DNA of 64,000 bases from NCBI RefSeq assembly GCF_002964765.1, contig NZ_PQCF01000002.1, positions 1 through 64,000 of the forward strand, given 5' to 3'. This document shows positions 20,463-30,130 of this stretch, one piece after another. Below the pieces are notes generated by a model. That model searched no databases. It saw only the letters and a list, made by a program, of their open reading frames with translations, and was not told the DNA's origin. The position numbers and the translations under genes are program-made. The stretch is from Pseudoalteromonas sp. T1lg88. GTDB taxonomy: Bacteria > Pseudomonadota > Gammaproteobacteria > Enterobacterales > Alteromonadaceae. The stretch's first letter is position 1, and every line of letters starts with the position of its first letter.

Positions 20463-20623
20463 TTTTAACTTAACGTTTACCGAAAATGGCAATTTTAAAC
20501 GCAAGATTAGTGGGTTTGTCCTCGTACTTTCACAAAAATAAAGAAAAATGTGGTGATAGTGAGTGAATTCGCGCGCAACGGTCGCGAGTCTATTAATCTA
20601 GTTGGAAAGGTAAGGAATTAACA

Positions 20624-22267
20624 ATGGTAGCAAGTCGTTCACAATTAACGAGCTGGCAAACGCTTCAAAAGCAGGCCCAAGGGTTAAAAAACACCCACTT
20701 AAAACACCTGTTTGCCGCGGACGCAAGCCGCTTCGATAAGTTGTCATTGGCTATTCCCGGAGTGCTGTTTGATTATTCCAAACAACTGATAGATGTACAG
20801 GTACGCGACACCCTGGTTGAGCTGGCGGAGCAATGCGACCTGGCTCAGTGGCGCGACAAGATGTTTGCTGGTGACAAGATCAATTTTACCGAGCAACGCG
20901 CGGTCTTGCATACGGCACTGCGTAACCCAGGCACTCAGGCTATTAATCTTGATGGCGTCAATGTTGTTGAACAGGTACACAAGGAACTGGCGAAAGTAGC
21001 CGCTTTTGTTGACAAGGTGCGCAGTGGTCAATGGCGCGGTTATAGCGATAAAGCCATTCGTGATGTAGTCAGTATTGGTGTGGGCGGTTCTAATCTTGGC
21101 CCGCAAATGGCGACAGAAGCATTGGCAAGCTATGCCGATGATACCCTCAACATACATTATGTTTCCAATGTTGATGGGGTGCAGATAGCTCAGGTATTAA
21201 AGCAACTCAACCCAGAAACTACCTTGTTTGTGGTGTCGTCGAAAACCTTTACCACCTCGGAGACCATGACCAACGCCGCCACCGCGGTACGCTGGTTAAA
21301 AGAGGCGGCCAAAAATGATGGCGCTGTGGCCAAGCATTTTGTTGCCGTGAGCACCAATTTGCAAAAAACTGCAGCCTTTGGCATTGCCGATGAAAACGTA
21401 TTCACTATGTGGGACTGGGTTGGTGGTCGCTTTTCGATGTGGAGTGCGATAGGTTTGCCTATAGCCCTGTATCTTGGCTTTAACGCCTTTAGTGAATTGC
21501 TGGCCGGCGCCTTTGAAATCGATGAGCATTTCCGCGAGGCCCCGTTAAACGCCAATATCCCGGTGCTTATGGGCTTGTTGAGCGTTTGGAATACCAGCTT
21601 TTTAGATCATAGAGCCCAGGCTATTTTGCCTTACGATCAAGCCCTGCATATGTTGCCTGCCTACTTGCAGCAAGGGGAAATGGAAAGTAATGGTAAGGCG
21701 GTAAATTTTGCCGGTGAACCTGTGCCTTATACCACGGTGCCGCTGATCTGGGGGATGACGGGCATTAATGGTCAGCATGCCTTTTACCAGTATCTACACC
21801 AAGGCACGACTATAGTGCCGGCGGACTTTATTGCGTCGGTCGAGCCGCAGACCGAGGTTGATGGCCATCACCATGTTTTGATGTCGAACTTCTTCGCTCA
21901 AAGCGAGGCCATGATGAACGGGGTTGACGCCGAGCAGGTGCGTGCCGATTTGCTGCAAAAGGGTGTCAGTGAGCAACAAATAGAAGAGTTGATCCCTCAT
22001 AAGCTGCATCCGGGAAATCGGCCAACAACCTCTATTATTTTAGATAAGTTGGATGCGAGAGCGCTGGGGCGCTTAATCGCCTTGTATGAGCATAAGATTT
22101 TTGTGCAGGGGATCATCTTACAGATTTGCTCCTTCGATCAATGGGGCGTCGAACTTGGCAAGGGACTGGCAAAGAATATCGAGTCGGAACTGCGGGCGCA
22201 GAGTGTTGGGGAGCACGATAGCTCAACGCAGGGACTGATGGCGTATTATCTGAATAAACGCCGATAA
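20624..22267 (+). CDS. pgi: Glucose-6-phosphate isomerase
   Basis: 547 residues (E. coli 549). It interconverts glucose-6-phosphate and fructose-6-phosphate in the cytosol. Family signatures are VSIGVGGSNLGPQM, FVVSSKTFTTSETM, DWVGGRFSMWSAIG and the C-terminal FDQWGVELGKGLA. It stands divergent from a LacI-family regulator, with two candidate operators upstream. A terminator separates it from zwf, so zwf probably has its own promoter. Confidence 0.98.
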   Translation: MVASRSQLTSWQTLQKQAQGLKNTHLKHLFAADASRFDKLSLAIPGVLFDYSKQLIDVQVRDTLVELAEQCDLAQWRDKMFAGDKINFTEQRAVLHTALRNPGTQAINLDGVNVVEQVHKELAKVAAFVDKVRSGQWRGYSDKAIRDVVSIGVGGSNLGPQMATEALASYADDTLNIHYVSNVDGVQIAQVLKQLNPETTLFVVSSKTFTTSETMTNAATAVRWLKEAAKNDGAVAKHFVAVSTNLQKTAAFGIADENVFTMWDWVGGRFSMWSAIGLPIALYLGFNAFSELLAGAFEIDEHFREAPLNANIPVLMGLLSVWNTSFLDHRAQAILPYDQALHMLPAYLQQGEMESNGKAVNFAGEPVPYTTVPLIWGMTGINGQHAFYQYLHQGTTIVPADFIASVEPQTEVDGHHHVLMSNFFAQSEAMMNGVDAEQVRADLLQKGVSEQQIEELIPHKLHPGNRPTTSIILDKLDARALGRLIALYEHKIFVQGIILQICSFDQWGVELGKGLAKNIESELRAQSVGEHDSSTQGLMAYYLNKRR

Positions 22268-22637
22268 CAGATTTAGCTGCATCGTCAGCAAAGCCGAGTG
22301 GCGCTTATCCCATGATGGGACGGCTTACAGAATACCTTTGAACGGGTAGCGCTGGAGTCTTTGGGGCCTGTATTTTTGTGAGAGGAATTACAGTGACCCT
22401 AAAGCTCATTTATTCCCAAGCTCCGATAGCTAGTTGTCTAGGATCGGAGCTTTGCCTTTTTCGCCGCTAAGAATTCGTCTGGCGTTAAGGGCTAGACGCA
22501 CCCTTGGGTGCGCACCAACATCAGGGTCACAGGCCGTGGGCTTGTTATAATTCCCAATAAGAACAACGAATATGCCCTATACAGGCTCGGCATTGCTGGC
22601 TTGTCGGAACACACAGTAAACAGGTAGAGAGTAAATC
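22268..22637. other. pgi-zwf intergenic region
   Basis: 370 bp without a gene. It holds the pgi terminator (22416-22461), a short near-perfect hairpin CGCACCC-TT-GGGTGCG around 22498-22513, and a TATAAT-like sequence in TTGTTATAATTCC about 90 nt before zwf whose -35 partner is unclear. I did not find a HexR-like or LacI-type palindrome. Confidence 0.5.
22416..22461 (+). terminator. Terminator after pgi
   Basis: A 10-bp stem, AAGCTCCGAT/ATCGGAGCTT, encloses a 15-nt loop and is followed by TGCCTTTTTC. It lies about 150 nt after the pgi stop. Confidence 0.65.
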
Positions 22638-24110
22638 ATGCTAAATCCTTTTGATATCATAATCTTTGGTGGTGGTGGCGACCTTGCTTTGCGCAAGCTG
22701 CTACCGGCCATGTATCGCGCTTATCAGGAAGGGAACCTGCCACAAGGAACGCGGATCTTACCTAGCGTACGCAGCGTAGAACAGCGTGACGAATACATTG
22801 AAACAGCTCACACAGCTTTAAAAGAGCACCTGAGCCAGGGCGAATACAATAACAAAGACTGGCAGGCTTTTGCCAACTACCTGGTACCCGTGCTGATCAA
22901 TGTAACCGAGGCCGATGAGCATTGGGATGAGTTGAACAGCATTCTGAATGAGCATGATGAAGATAAATCACGTGTTTTCTATCTTTCTCTGCCGCCAGCC
23001 GTTTACGGTACCTGCTGTGAAATTTTATCCACCAAGGGTCTTATCACCGACACCTCGCGTGTGGTCGTGGAAAAACCAATCGGCTATTGTGGTGAGTCTG
23101 CCGAGCAGATCAATGGGAAAATCGCGCAATACTTTAGCGAAGAGCAAGTTTTCCGTATCGACCATTACCTGGGTAAAGAAACGGTGCAAAACCTGATGGC
23201 GCTGCGTTTCTCTAACTCAGTATTTGAGAACCTGTGGGATGCCAAGACCATAGATAATATTCAAATCAGCATTTCCGAGACAGTAGGTCTGGAGAGCCGC
23301 GCTGGCTTCTATGACAAGGCCGGGGCGCTGCGCGATATGATACAAAACCACTTGTTGCAGTTGCTGTGCCTGGTGGCCATGGAGTCGCCGCATAAGCTCA
23401 ATGCCAACTCCATTCGCACCGAAAAATTAAAAGTGCTTGAGGCGCTGCGTCCGCTGGTGGCCGAGCAGGTCGATGACAATATCGTTCGTGGCCAGTATGT
23501 GCCCGGCGATCTTGGCGGCAAAATAGTCCCGGGCTATCTTGAAGAGCTCGCGGACGGCCCAAGCAATACCGAAACCTTTGTCGCCATTAGGGCGCATATT
23601 GATAACTGGCGTTGGGCGGGTGTGCCATTCTATCTGCGCACCGGTAAGCGCATGAAAAAACGTTGTGCCGAAATCGTGGTTGAGTATAAGCCAGTTTCTC
23701 ATAATGTTTATGATGAGAGTGTTGGCCCCATTCAGCCTAACCGTTTGGTGATCCGTTTACAGCCGGAAGAGAGCATTCAATTAACCCTGATGTCAAAGCG
23801 TTTGGACAATCTTGAGATGCAACTTGAGCCGGTGACCTTGAACATTGAATTATCCGAGTCTTATGGCTCAGGTTTCCACTCCGATGCCTACAAGCGCTTG
23901 ATGCTCGATGCTGCGGCCAATAATCCAGCTCTGTTCATTCACCGTGACGAAGTACGTCAAGCCTGGCAGTGGATCGACCCTATTATTGAGCGCTGGCAGG
24001 AAAAAGGCGCGCCGGCTTTATACCGTGCCGGTACTTGGGGCCCAGTCGATGCCGATGAACTGCTGGCCGAAACTAATCACCGTTGGTTCAACACAGGAGA
24101 GGGTGCATAA
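22638..24110 (+). CDS. zwf: Glucose-6-phosphate 1-dehydrogenase
   Basis: 490 residues (E. coli 491). It oxidises glucose-6-phosphate to 6-phosphogluconolactone and makes NADPH. The N-terminal nucleotide-binding motif is FGGGGDLALRKLLPA and the active-site signature is RIDHYLGKETVQN. The stop TAA shares its last A with the pgl ATG, so the two genes are translationally coupled and supply consecutive steps of the oxidative pentose phosphate pathway. Confidence 0.98.
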   Translation: MLNPFDIIIFGGGGDLALRKLLPAMYRAYQEGNLPQGTRILPSVRSVEQRDEYIETAHTALKEHLSQGEYNNKDWQAFANYLVPVLINVTEADEHWDELNSILNEHDEDKSRVFYLSLPPAVYGTCCEILSTKGLITDTSRVVVEKPIGYCGESAEQINGKIAQYFSEEQVFRIDHYLGKETVQNLMALRFSNSVFENLWDAKTIDNIQISISETVGLESRAGFYDKAGALRDMIQNHLLQLLCLVAMESPHKLNANSIRTEKLKVLEALRPLVAEQVDDNIVRGQYVPGDLGGKIVPGYLEELADGPSNTETFVAIRAHIDNWRWAGVPFYLRTGKRMKKRCAEIVVEYKPVSHNVYDESVGPIQPNRLVIRLQPEESIQLTLMSKRLDNLEMQLEPVTLNIELSESYGSGFHSDAYKRLMLDAAANNPALFIHRDEVRQAWQWIDPIIERWQEKGAPALYRAGTWGPVDADELLAETNHRWFNTGEGA

Positions 24111-24820
24111 TGGCGACCATTACAGAGCATTTTTTTGATTCAAAAGAGCAAATGACACAGGCCCTGGCAGCTTCGCTGGCGGAGCGTTTAACCAGCGCTT
24201 TAACTGAGCGTCAACGTGCGTCTTTAATGGTATCCGGCGGCTCTTCACCGGCACCGGCCTATAAATATCTGTCGGGCCTGGATATTGCCTGGGACAAGGT
24301 TGATGTGGCCATGGTTGACGAGCGTTGGGTTGATGCCGACCATGATAAGAGCAACGAAAGCTTTATTATCAGCACCTTGTTGCAGGATAAGGCGGCAAGC
24401 GCCAACTTTATCACTATGAAAAATAGCGCTGAAACCGCCGAGGCCGGGGTTGAGCAGTGTGAGCAAATGTATGCACAGATCCAGCGTCCGTTCGATGTCA
24501 CCATCTTGGGCATGGGTCCGGATGGCCATACCGCATCTTTATTTCCTCACGCCGAAGGTTTAGAAACAGGCTTATCTTCACAGCAATTAGTGTGTGCGAT
24601 TAATGCCATCGAAAGCGAAGTGACCGGTGCTATCACCGAGCGTATGACTCTTACCCTTCATGCTATCGCCCAATCGCGAGTGGTTAAGTTGTTGATCAGC
24701 GGCGAGGAAAAACTGGCTGTCTACAAAGAAGCCAAAGCAGGTGGTGATGTGCAGGCGATGCCTTTGCGCGCTGTGTTACAGCATCCAGACATCGAACTGG
24801 AAGTATACTGGGCTCCGTAA
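24110..24820 (+). CDS. pgl: 6-phosphogluconolactonase
   Basis: 236 residues of the NagB/SOL-type lactonase family. It hydrolyses 6-phosphogluconolactone. Motifs include SLMVSGGSSPAPAYK, VAMVDERWVD and VTILGMGPDGHTASLFPH. I chose the ATG at 24110, which overlaps the zwf stop and has AGGAGAG at good spacing. An upstream in-frame start at 24083 would lie deep inside zwf and adds residues unlike the family. Confidence 0.97.
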   Translation: MATITEHFFDSKEQMTQALAASLAERLTSALTERQRASLMVSGGSSPAPAYKYLSGLDIAWDKVDVAMVDERWVDADHDKSNESFIISTLLQDKAASANFITMKNSAETAEAGVEQCEQMYAQIQRPFDVTILGMGPDGHTASLFPHAEGLETGLSSQQLVCAINAIESEVTGAITERMTLTLHAIAQSRVVKLLISGEEKLAVYKEAKAGGDVQAMPLRAVLQHPDIELEVYWAP

Positions 24821-24855
24821 ATAATTACCTGTAAGGCTTGGCCTTTAAAATACAG

Positions 24856-24881
24856 AAAACGCAGCTTAGGCTGCGTTTTTT
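24856..24881 (+). terminator. Terminator after pgl
   Basis: The stem AACGCAGC/GCTGCGTT with loop TTAG is followed by TTTT, 36 nt after the pgl stop. It ends the zwf-pgl unit. Confidence 0.92.
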
Positions 24882-25225
24882 ATGGCCATAGGTTTACCTA
24901 TTTCATTTCGATATCCTTTTGTGATCAGCTCTTGCAACCGCGTATTAACTTTCACTTATCGCGTACTTTACTCTTGCTCTAGTATTTGTGTTATATTCGC
25001 CGCGATTCAATCCAACAAACCCCTAATAGCTCATAGTTAAATCAAATAAAATCAGTTTGTTACAGTTTTATTAGTACTTTTTTTAAACTAAAAAGACAAA
25101 AAATGTAGCGAATTTGTAATTTTGAGTGTAAGGTTTGTTACTAGATGACAGCGTTGTCATCATCACTGGGCAGAAGTGATTTGATAATCAATAAAATGAT
25201 TCAAGAATAATTAAAGGGGAATCCT
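24882..25225. other. Upstream region of the TonB-dependent receptor gene
   Basis: An AT-rich stretch with no gene. A possible promoter, TTGTAA with GTTACT 17 nt later, ends just before a LacI-type operator at 25146-25159, which would then cover the transcription start. AAGGGGA precedes the GTG start at 25226. The rest shows only A/T runs. Confidence 0.5.
25146..25159. promoter_or_regulatory. LacI-type operator upstream of the TonB-dependent receptor
   Basis: TGACAGCGTTGTCA, identical over all 14 bases to the site before pgi and extended here to ATGACAGCGTTGTCAT. It lies 67 bp before the start codon. Shared use by the neighbouring LacI-family regulator is an inference. Confidence 0.65.
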
Positions 25226-27826
25226 GTGTTAGCTAAAAATTTTAAGAAAAGCTTATTAGCAGTGAACGTTACTCTCGCGCTCGGCGCCGGTTTTTCTGGT
25301 GTAGCCGTGGCGGCCGATACACAAACACAAGTAAAAGAAGATGTTGAAGTAATTGAAGTTCGCGGTATTCGTCGCTCGCTTGCGGCGGCCATGAACACCA
25401 AGCGTTTCGCCAATTCGGTTGTCGATGCCGTATCCGCAGAAGATATTGGTAAATTTCCAGATAGCGATGTGGGTGAAGCCCTGGGTCGTATTTCCGGTAT
25501 CTCGGTAAACCGCCAGTTTGGCCAGGGTCAACAGGTGTCTATTCGCGGTGCGTCGGCGCAGCTGACTCGCACCTTACTTAATGGTCACTCGGTGGCATCA
25601 ACAGGTTGGTATGATCAGCAGTCAATCGACCGCAGCTTTAACTACACCTTGTTACCACCTGAGCTGGTTGGCGGCATTGAAGTAAGTAAGTCTTCACAAG
25701 CAGATACAGTAGAAGGCGGCATCGGCGGCACGGTGAACGTGAAAACACGCAAGCCGCTGGACTTAGATGCCAACACCATTTTCGGTGGCATCAAGGCGGA
25801 CTATGGCACTATTTCCGAAGAGACGGATCCGGATGTATCGGGTCTTTATTCGTGGAAAAACGACAACGAAGACTTTGGCTTCCTAGTAGCCGCAGCTTAT
25901 TCGGAAACCAGCTATCAGCGTAACGGCATCGAATCTCTAGTTGGCTGGGGTGAGATAGTTCCTACTACCTTCCAGCAAGAGCGTGAGCGCACCGCAATCA
26001 ATGCCGCTTTCCAGTATCGTCCAAGCGATGCCCTTGAATTAGGCTTAAATATCATGAGCCTGGAACTTGAAGCAAACAACGCCAACACTTCGCTGTTCGC
26101 CGTATTCCCGGATGACAAAGCCGCGGCCTGTGAGCAAACCAATGCTTCGGGTACCTGTACTTTCTATCGTCGTAGTGCCGATGATACTAACCCGGGCTGG
26201 GCGCAAACCTGGGCTCGTGCAGGTTCAATGACCTCAGATACGGTTGATTTTGACTTTAAATATGTGGCCGACAACTTCGAAGTAACCGGCCGTATCGGTA
26301 ATACCCAGTCGGACGGTGGTACCAACCTGACTTCAAACTATGGTTTCTGGTTGGGCACTCCGGCGGATTTCGCGGGCACCTATGATGCTACCGGGGATGT
26401 GATCAAGATAGATATCGCCAATAAAGAGTTTGATGCCAGCGACTTTAACGGCGAGCTGTCGCCGGCAGGTTGGTCACTGAAGAAACAACCCAACTCGGAC
26501 GAAGAAACCTATGCCCAGGTGGATTTCACCTTCCCGGTAGATTTTGGTGCCATTACCGCTATTAAAACAGGTGTACGCTGGGCTGATCATGAGGTTAAGC
26601 AGCTGACCTATTCGGCAAACCTGATTGATAATATCGCCGCTAAGAGCGCCGATCACTATTACTCAGGCACGGTTTCATCGGGCGCAGGTTTTACTTTGCC
26701 AGAGCCAAACTTGGATGCCATGATCACCGACGGTTACGCGGCAATTGCCAGCTTTGATAATACCTCTGACGTTTATCGCTCAGGTTACGGCACCATAAAG
26801 GAAGAAAACCTGGCACTTTACCTAATGGCCGACTTTGAAGCCGAAGGGATGCGCGGTAATATCGGTGTGCGTTATGTGTCTACCGATGCCGAGTCTGACT
26901 ACTATGATCTCGATGCCATGGGCAATTATGCGGATACTCTGAGCACCGACAAGGCGGACTATGATGAAGTCTTGCCGAGTGTGAACATTGCCTTTGACCT
27001 AAGCGAAGACGTGATCTTACGCGTGTCGGCGGCCCAGGTTATGTCACGCGCTAACTACGCGGATATGTTCTCAGCTTCCACTTTGGCCGGTTACAACGAC
27101 GGTACCTCGGGTAACGAAGTGCTGAAAAAAGGTAATATCGGTCTTGAGCCATTCAAGGCAACTCAGGCGGACTTTGGTATCGAGTACTATTTCGATAACG
27201 ACGCCATGTTCAGCGCCACTTACTTTATCAAGGATATCTCTAGTTTTACTAAAACCGATCAAGTGCTTAACCAAGGCATAGGTATTGTTGATAACGATTC
27301 GGGCGTAGATAACTGGACCATAGCCACCATGGGCACAGGTAGCGGCGGTGACATTCAAGGTCTTGAGCTGCAATTGCAGGACGGCTTTGACAATGGCTTC
27401 GGTTACCAGGTGAACTACACCTTAGTAGATTCATCGGCACCGGCGGAAAACTTCCCGGATCGTGTATCCGTGTTTACCGATTCATCGGATCACACGGTTA
27501 ACTTGGTTGGTTACTATGAGACAGACGACTTTAACGTACGCCTTGCCTATAACTGGCGCTCTGAGTACATGATCCGTGAGTTGCCTGGTTTCTATGGCAA
27601 CCGTGAGCACCAGGACTATGGCACTTTGGATTTAAGCGCCAAGTACTCGGTGACCGACAGCCTGGATGTGACCTTTGAAGCCGTGAACCTGACCGAAGAA
27701 GACAGTGTACAAATCGGTGTAGCCGAAGGCGATGCTCAGGTAGTACCTGAGCTGAAAGACGGCTACCCGGCGTGGTTCTTCGAAGGCGAAGCTCGCTATA
27801 AGCTTGGTTTACAGTTCCGATTCTAA
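25226..27826 (+). CDS. TonB-dependent outer-membrane receptor (probable carbohydrate uptake)
   Basis: 866 residues. The GTG start has AAGGGGA upstream. A signal peptide (LAVNVTLALGAGFSGVAVAA) is followed by a TonB-box-like VIEVRGIRRS. The plug domain (IGKFPDSDVGEALGRISGISVNR, shown in part as VSIRGASAQLTRTLLNG) and the 22-strand barrel follow, ending in LGLQFRF with terminal Phe. The sequence is of the TonB-Xanth-Caul type often linked to oligosaccharide uptake. The promoter carries the same LacI-type site as pgi, and a SapC-family gene follows. The substrate cannot be read from sequence. Confidence 0.93.
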   Translation: MLAKNFKKSLLAVNVTLALGAGFSGVAVAADTQTQVKEDVEVIEVRGIRRSLAAAMNTKRFANSVVDAVSAEDIGKFPDSDVGEALGRISGISVNRQFGQGQQVSIRGASAQLTRTLLNGHSVASTGWYDQQSIDRSFNYTLLPPELVGGIEVSKSSQADTVEGGIGGTVNVKTRKPLDLDANTIFGGIKADYGTISEETDPDVSGLYSWKNDNEDFGFLVAAAYSETSYQRNGIESLVGWGEIVPTTFQQERERTAINAAFQYRPSDALELGLNIMSLELEANNANTSLFAVFPDDKAAACEQTNASGTCTFYRRSADDTNPGWAQTWARAGSMTSDTVDFDFKYVADNFEVTGRIGNTQSDGGTNLTSNYGFWLGTPADFAGTYDATGDVIKIDIANKEFDASDFNGELSPAGWSLKKQPNSDEETYAQVDFTFPVDFGAITAIKTGVRWADHEVKQLTYSANLIDNIAAKSADHYYSGTVSSGAGFTLPEPNLDAMITDGYAAIASFDNTSDVYRSGYGTIKEENLALYLMADFEAEGMRGNIGVRYVSTDAESDYYDLDAMGNYADTLSTDKADYDEVLPSVNIAFDLSEDVILRVSAAQVMSRANYADMFSASTLAGYNDGTSGNEVLKKGNIGLEPFKATQADFGIEYYFDNDAMFSATYFIKDISSFTKTDQVLNQGIGIVDNDSGVDNWTIATMGTGSGGDIQGLELQLQDGFDNGFGYQVNYTLVDSSAPAENFPDRVSVFTDSSDHTVNLVGYYETDDFNVRLAYNWRSEYMIRELPGFYGNREHQDYGTLDLSAKYSVTDSLDVTFEAVNLTEEDSVQIGVAEGDAQVVPELKDGYPAWFFEGEARYKLGLQFRF

Positions 27827-27988
27827 TACCAATTCTGTTAAGTATGTGAGCAGATATAGCGCTGGATAAATGATGTGATAACAAGGCGGGATTTTTTCTT
27901 ATGTAGTTATTCTACATAGAAAAATTCCAACGCTGTGAGCATGATATTTAGCCCGCTAGAATGATTAGCTATTTAAGTGAATTGGTAT
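27826..27988. repeat. 163-bp MITE-like inverted-repeat element
   Basis: The ends are ATACCAATTC and GAATTGGTAT, a perfect 10-bp terminal inverted repeat. The interior has a second long palindrome centred near 27909: ATGTAG-TTATT-CTACAT flanked by T and A runs. The left end overlaps the stop codon of the receptor gene. Short palindromic elements of this look are, from memory, frequent in Alteromonadales genomes. It has no coding capacity. Confidence 0.8.
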
Positions 27989-28010
27989 AATTAAGCTGTG
28001 CGCTACAGCA

Positions 28011-28041
28011 AAAAGCCAGTGTTTGAGCACTGGCTTTTTTT
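28011..28041 (+). terminator. Terminator downstream of the TonB-dependent receptor
   Basis: AAAGCCAGTG and CACTGGCTTT form a 10-bp stem with a 6-nt loop, followed by TTTT. It lies after the MITE-like element, so the element is transcribed with the receptor mRNA. Confidence 0.93.
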
Positions 28042-28223
28042 ATGCCCTTAATTTGCGGCGTTTTAAACAAGTCTAACCAAGGGCTAGGGCATTACCGAAC
28101 CGCCAAAATAGGGGGAAAAGGGTACATCAAACTTTAATGTATTTTCACTTTCTTTTTGTCAACAAAACCGATAGCCTTAGGCCACAACAAGTAATAAATA
28201 CGTAAATAGTATGGAGCAGTATC

Positions 28224-28931
28224 ATGGCGGAACAACAAGTACAGCCTTTGCATAACGAAAAGCATGCCAACACAAAAATTAAACCTGGCCTTAACATCGA
28301 ATTTTTAAAAACTCAGCATTTAGTGCCGGTAGTGGCGCACGAGTTTGGTCGTATCGCCAATGAATTCCCACTGGCGTTCGTAAAAAACAATGAGTCTGGT
28401 AAATTCCAAGCGGTTGCCTTATTCGGTCTTGAGCCGGGCGAAAACCTGTTTATCAAAGACGACCAATGGCAGGCAGCTTTTGCCCCGCTAGCGGTTACTC
28501 GCTACCCACTAGGTCTGGTTAAGCACCCAGAGCAAGAGCAATACGGTGTGGTTATCGATGAAGCCAGCCCGCTAGTTGGCGAAGAAGAAGGCAATGCCCT
28601 ATTCGAAAACGGTGAAGAGACGGAATACCTTAAGCGTCGTAAAGAAGCTTTGGTTTCTTTTATCGAGTTCAGCGGTGTAACCGATGCCTTCACTCAGTAC
28701 CTTGCCGATAAAGAACTACTGGTAGCACAAACGCTAACCGTTGATATCAAGGGCGAGAAAAAAGACATCACGGGTATCCACCTGATCGATGAGAAGAAGT
28801 TGCAAGAGCTTAGCGATGAGGACTTCCTTGAGCTACGTAAGCGCGGTTACTTGGCGCCTATCTACTCTTTCTTAACCTCGACTCATCAGGTTGGTCGCCT
28901 AGCTCGTTTGAAAGCTGAGCGCGATGCATAA
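28224..28931 (+). CDS. SapC-family protein
   Basis: 235 residues resembling the SapC family (Pfam PF07277), first noted beside Campylobacter S-layer genes but of unproven function. Features are VPVVAHEFGRIANEFPLAFV near the start, QWQAAFAPLAVTRYPLGLV, and the FSGVTDAFTQYLADKELL region. There is no signal peptide, so it is probably cytoplasmic. In marine proteobacteria SapC genes often sit beside TonB-dependent receptors for sugars; that association holds here, although a terminator separates the two. Confidence 0.85.
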   Translation: MAEQQVQPLHNEKHANTKIKPGLNIEFLKTQHLVPVVAHEFGRIANEFPLAFVKNNESGKFQAVALFGLEPGENLFIKDDQWQAAFAPLAVTRYPLGLVKHPEQEQYGVVIDEASPLVGEEEGNALFENGEETEYLKRRKEALVSFIEFSGVTDAFTQYLADKELLVAQTLTVDIKGEKKDITGIHLIDEKKLQELSDEDFLELRKRGYLAPIYSFLTSTHQVGRLARLKAERDA

Positions 28932-28955
28932 GTAAATCGTTTAACAACGAACATA

Positions 28956-28982
28956 AGAGCCCGGAAATAACCGGGCTTTTTT
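28956..28982 (+). terminator. Terminator after the SapC-family gene
   Basis: AGCCCGG/CCGGGCT with loop AAATAA, followed by TTTTTT, 25 nt after the stop. Confidence 0.93.
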
Positions 28983-29100
28983 ATGCCCGGCTGGTCACTA
29001 AATCGGCTGTTAACCATGTTGGACGAAAGTTTTACCTTTTTATCCTTGAGTAACACTCGTCCTTGTGAAAAAATTTGAGTTTATTTTATGACCCCAATAA

Positions 29101-29766
<666 letters not shown>

Positions 29767-29779
29767 GCGCCGAAAAAAC

Positions 29780-29804
29780 AAAAACCGCCGTCAGGCGGTT
29801 TTTT
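29780..29804 (+). terminator. Terminator after adk
   Basis: AAACCGCC/GGCGGTTT with loop GTCA and a following TTTT, 14 nt after the stop codon. Confidence 0.95.
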
Positions 29805-29842
29805 GATCCTAGCGCTGCTTTTATCGGTATAATCAGTATCCT

Positions 29843-30108
29843 AGGGTCTGTTTATCTTTGCGGTTTACTTTATGTTCAATCTAAACCCATTCTGATCGCG
29901 ACGCTCGTTATGCAGCATAGTTATTCTATGTCGGTAACGAGCAACAAAGAGCAGAGGGCGTTTAGAAGAACCCCTAGGGCAGCGCTTGAAGCCTATTTCT
30001 CCCGTGTTGGCACATGTTTATGTAGAATAACTACACCACACATGTGCCGCCTTGTATAAATACGTTACAAACAGCTACAGAAACAAACAACAAAGGTCAA
30101 CAGACCCT
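29843..30108. repeat. 266-bp MITE-like element between adk and hemH
   Basis: Terminal inverted repeats of 18 bp agree with AGGGTCTGTTKAYCTTTG: left 29843-29860, right 30091-30108, with 16 of 18 matching. Inside are two palindromic blocks: CTCGTTA...TAACGAG around CATAG-TTATT-CTATG (about 29905-29947), and ACATGT...ACATGT with ATGTAGAATAACTACA (about 30011-30045). No protein is encoded. It ends 22 bp before the hemH ATG and so may supply or alter hemH transcription. Confidence 0.75.
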
Positions 30109-30130
30109 TGCAACGAAAGGAAATGAGTTT

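Larger units (their letters stand above)
20138..20623. other. Divergent lacI-family/pgi regulatory region
   Basis: 486 bp without a gene. It contains two copies of the palindrome CTAATTAG (20188-20195 and 20201-20208, 13 bp apart) near the regulator gene, and two LacI-type palindromes nearer pgi (20384-20397 and 20449-20462). An AAGG-type site precedes the pgi ATG. The 160 bp between 20463 and pgi show nothing further. Confidence 0.7.

Noticed and set aside
22268-22637. HexR-type palindrome controlling zwf
   Set aside because: No TGTA-rich/TACA palindrome of the expected form was found upstream of zwf.
28224-28931. SapC as the peptide-transport permease of the Sap (antimicrobial peptide) system
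   Set aside because: The protein has no membrane helices and matches the unrelated SapC family (PF07277) that only shares the name.
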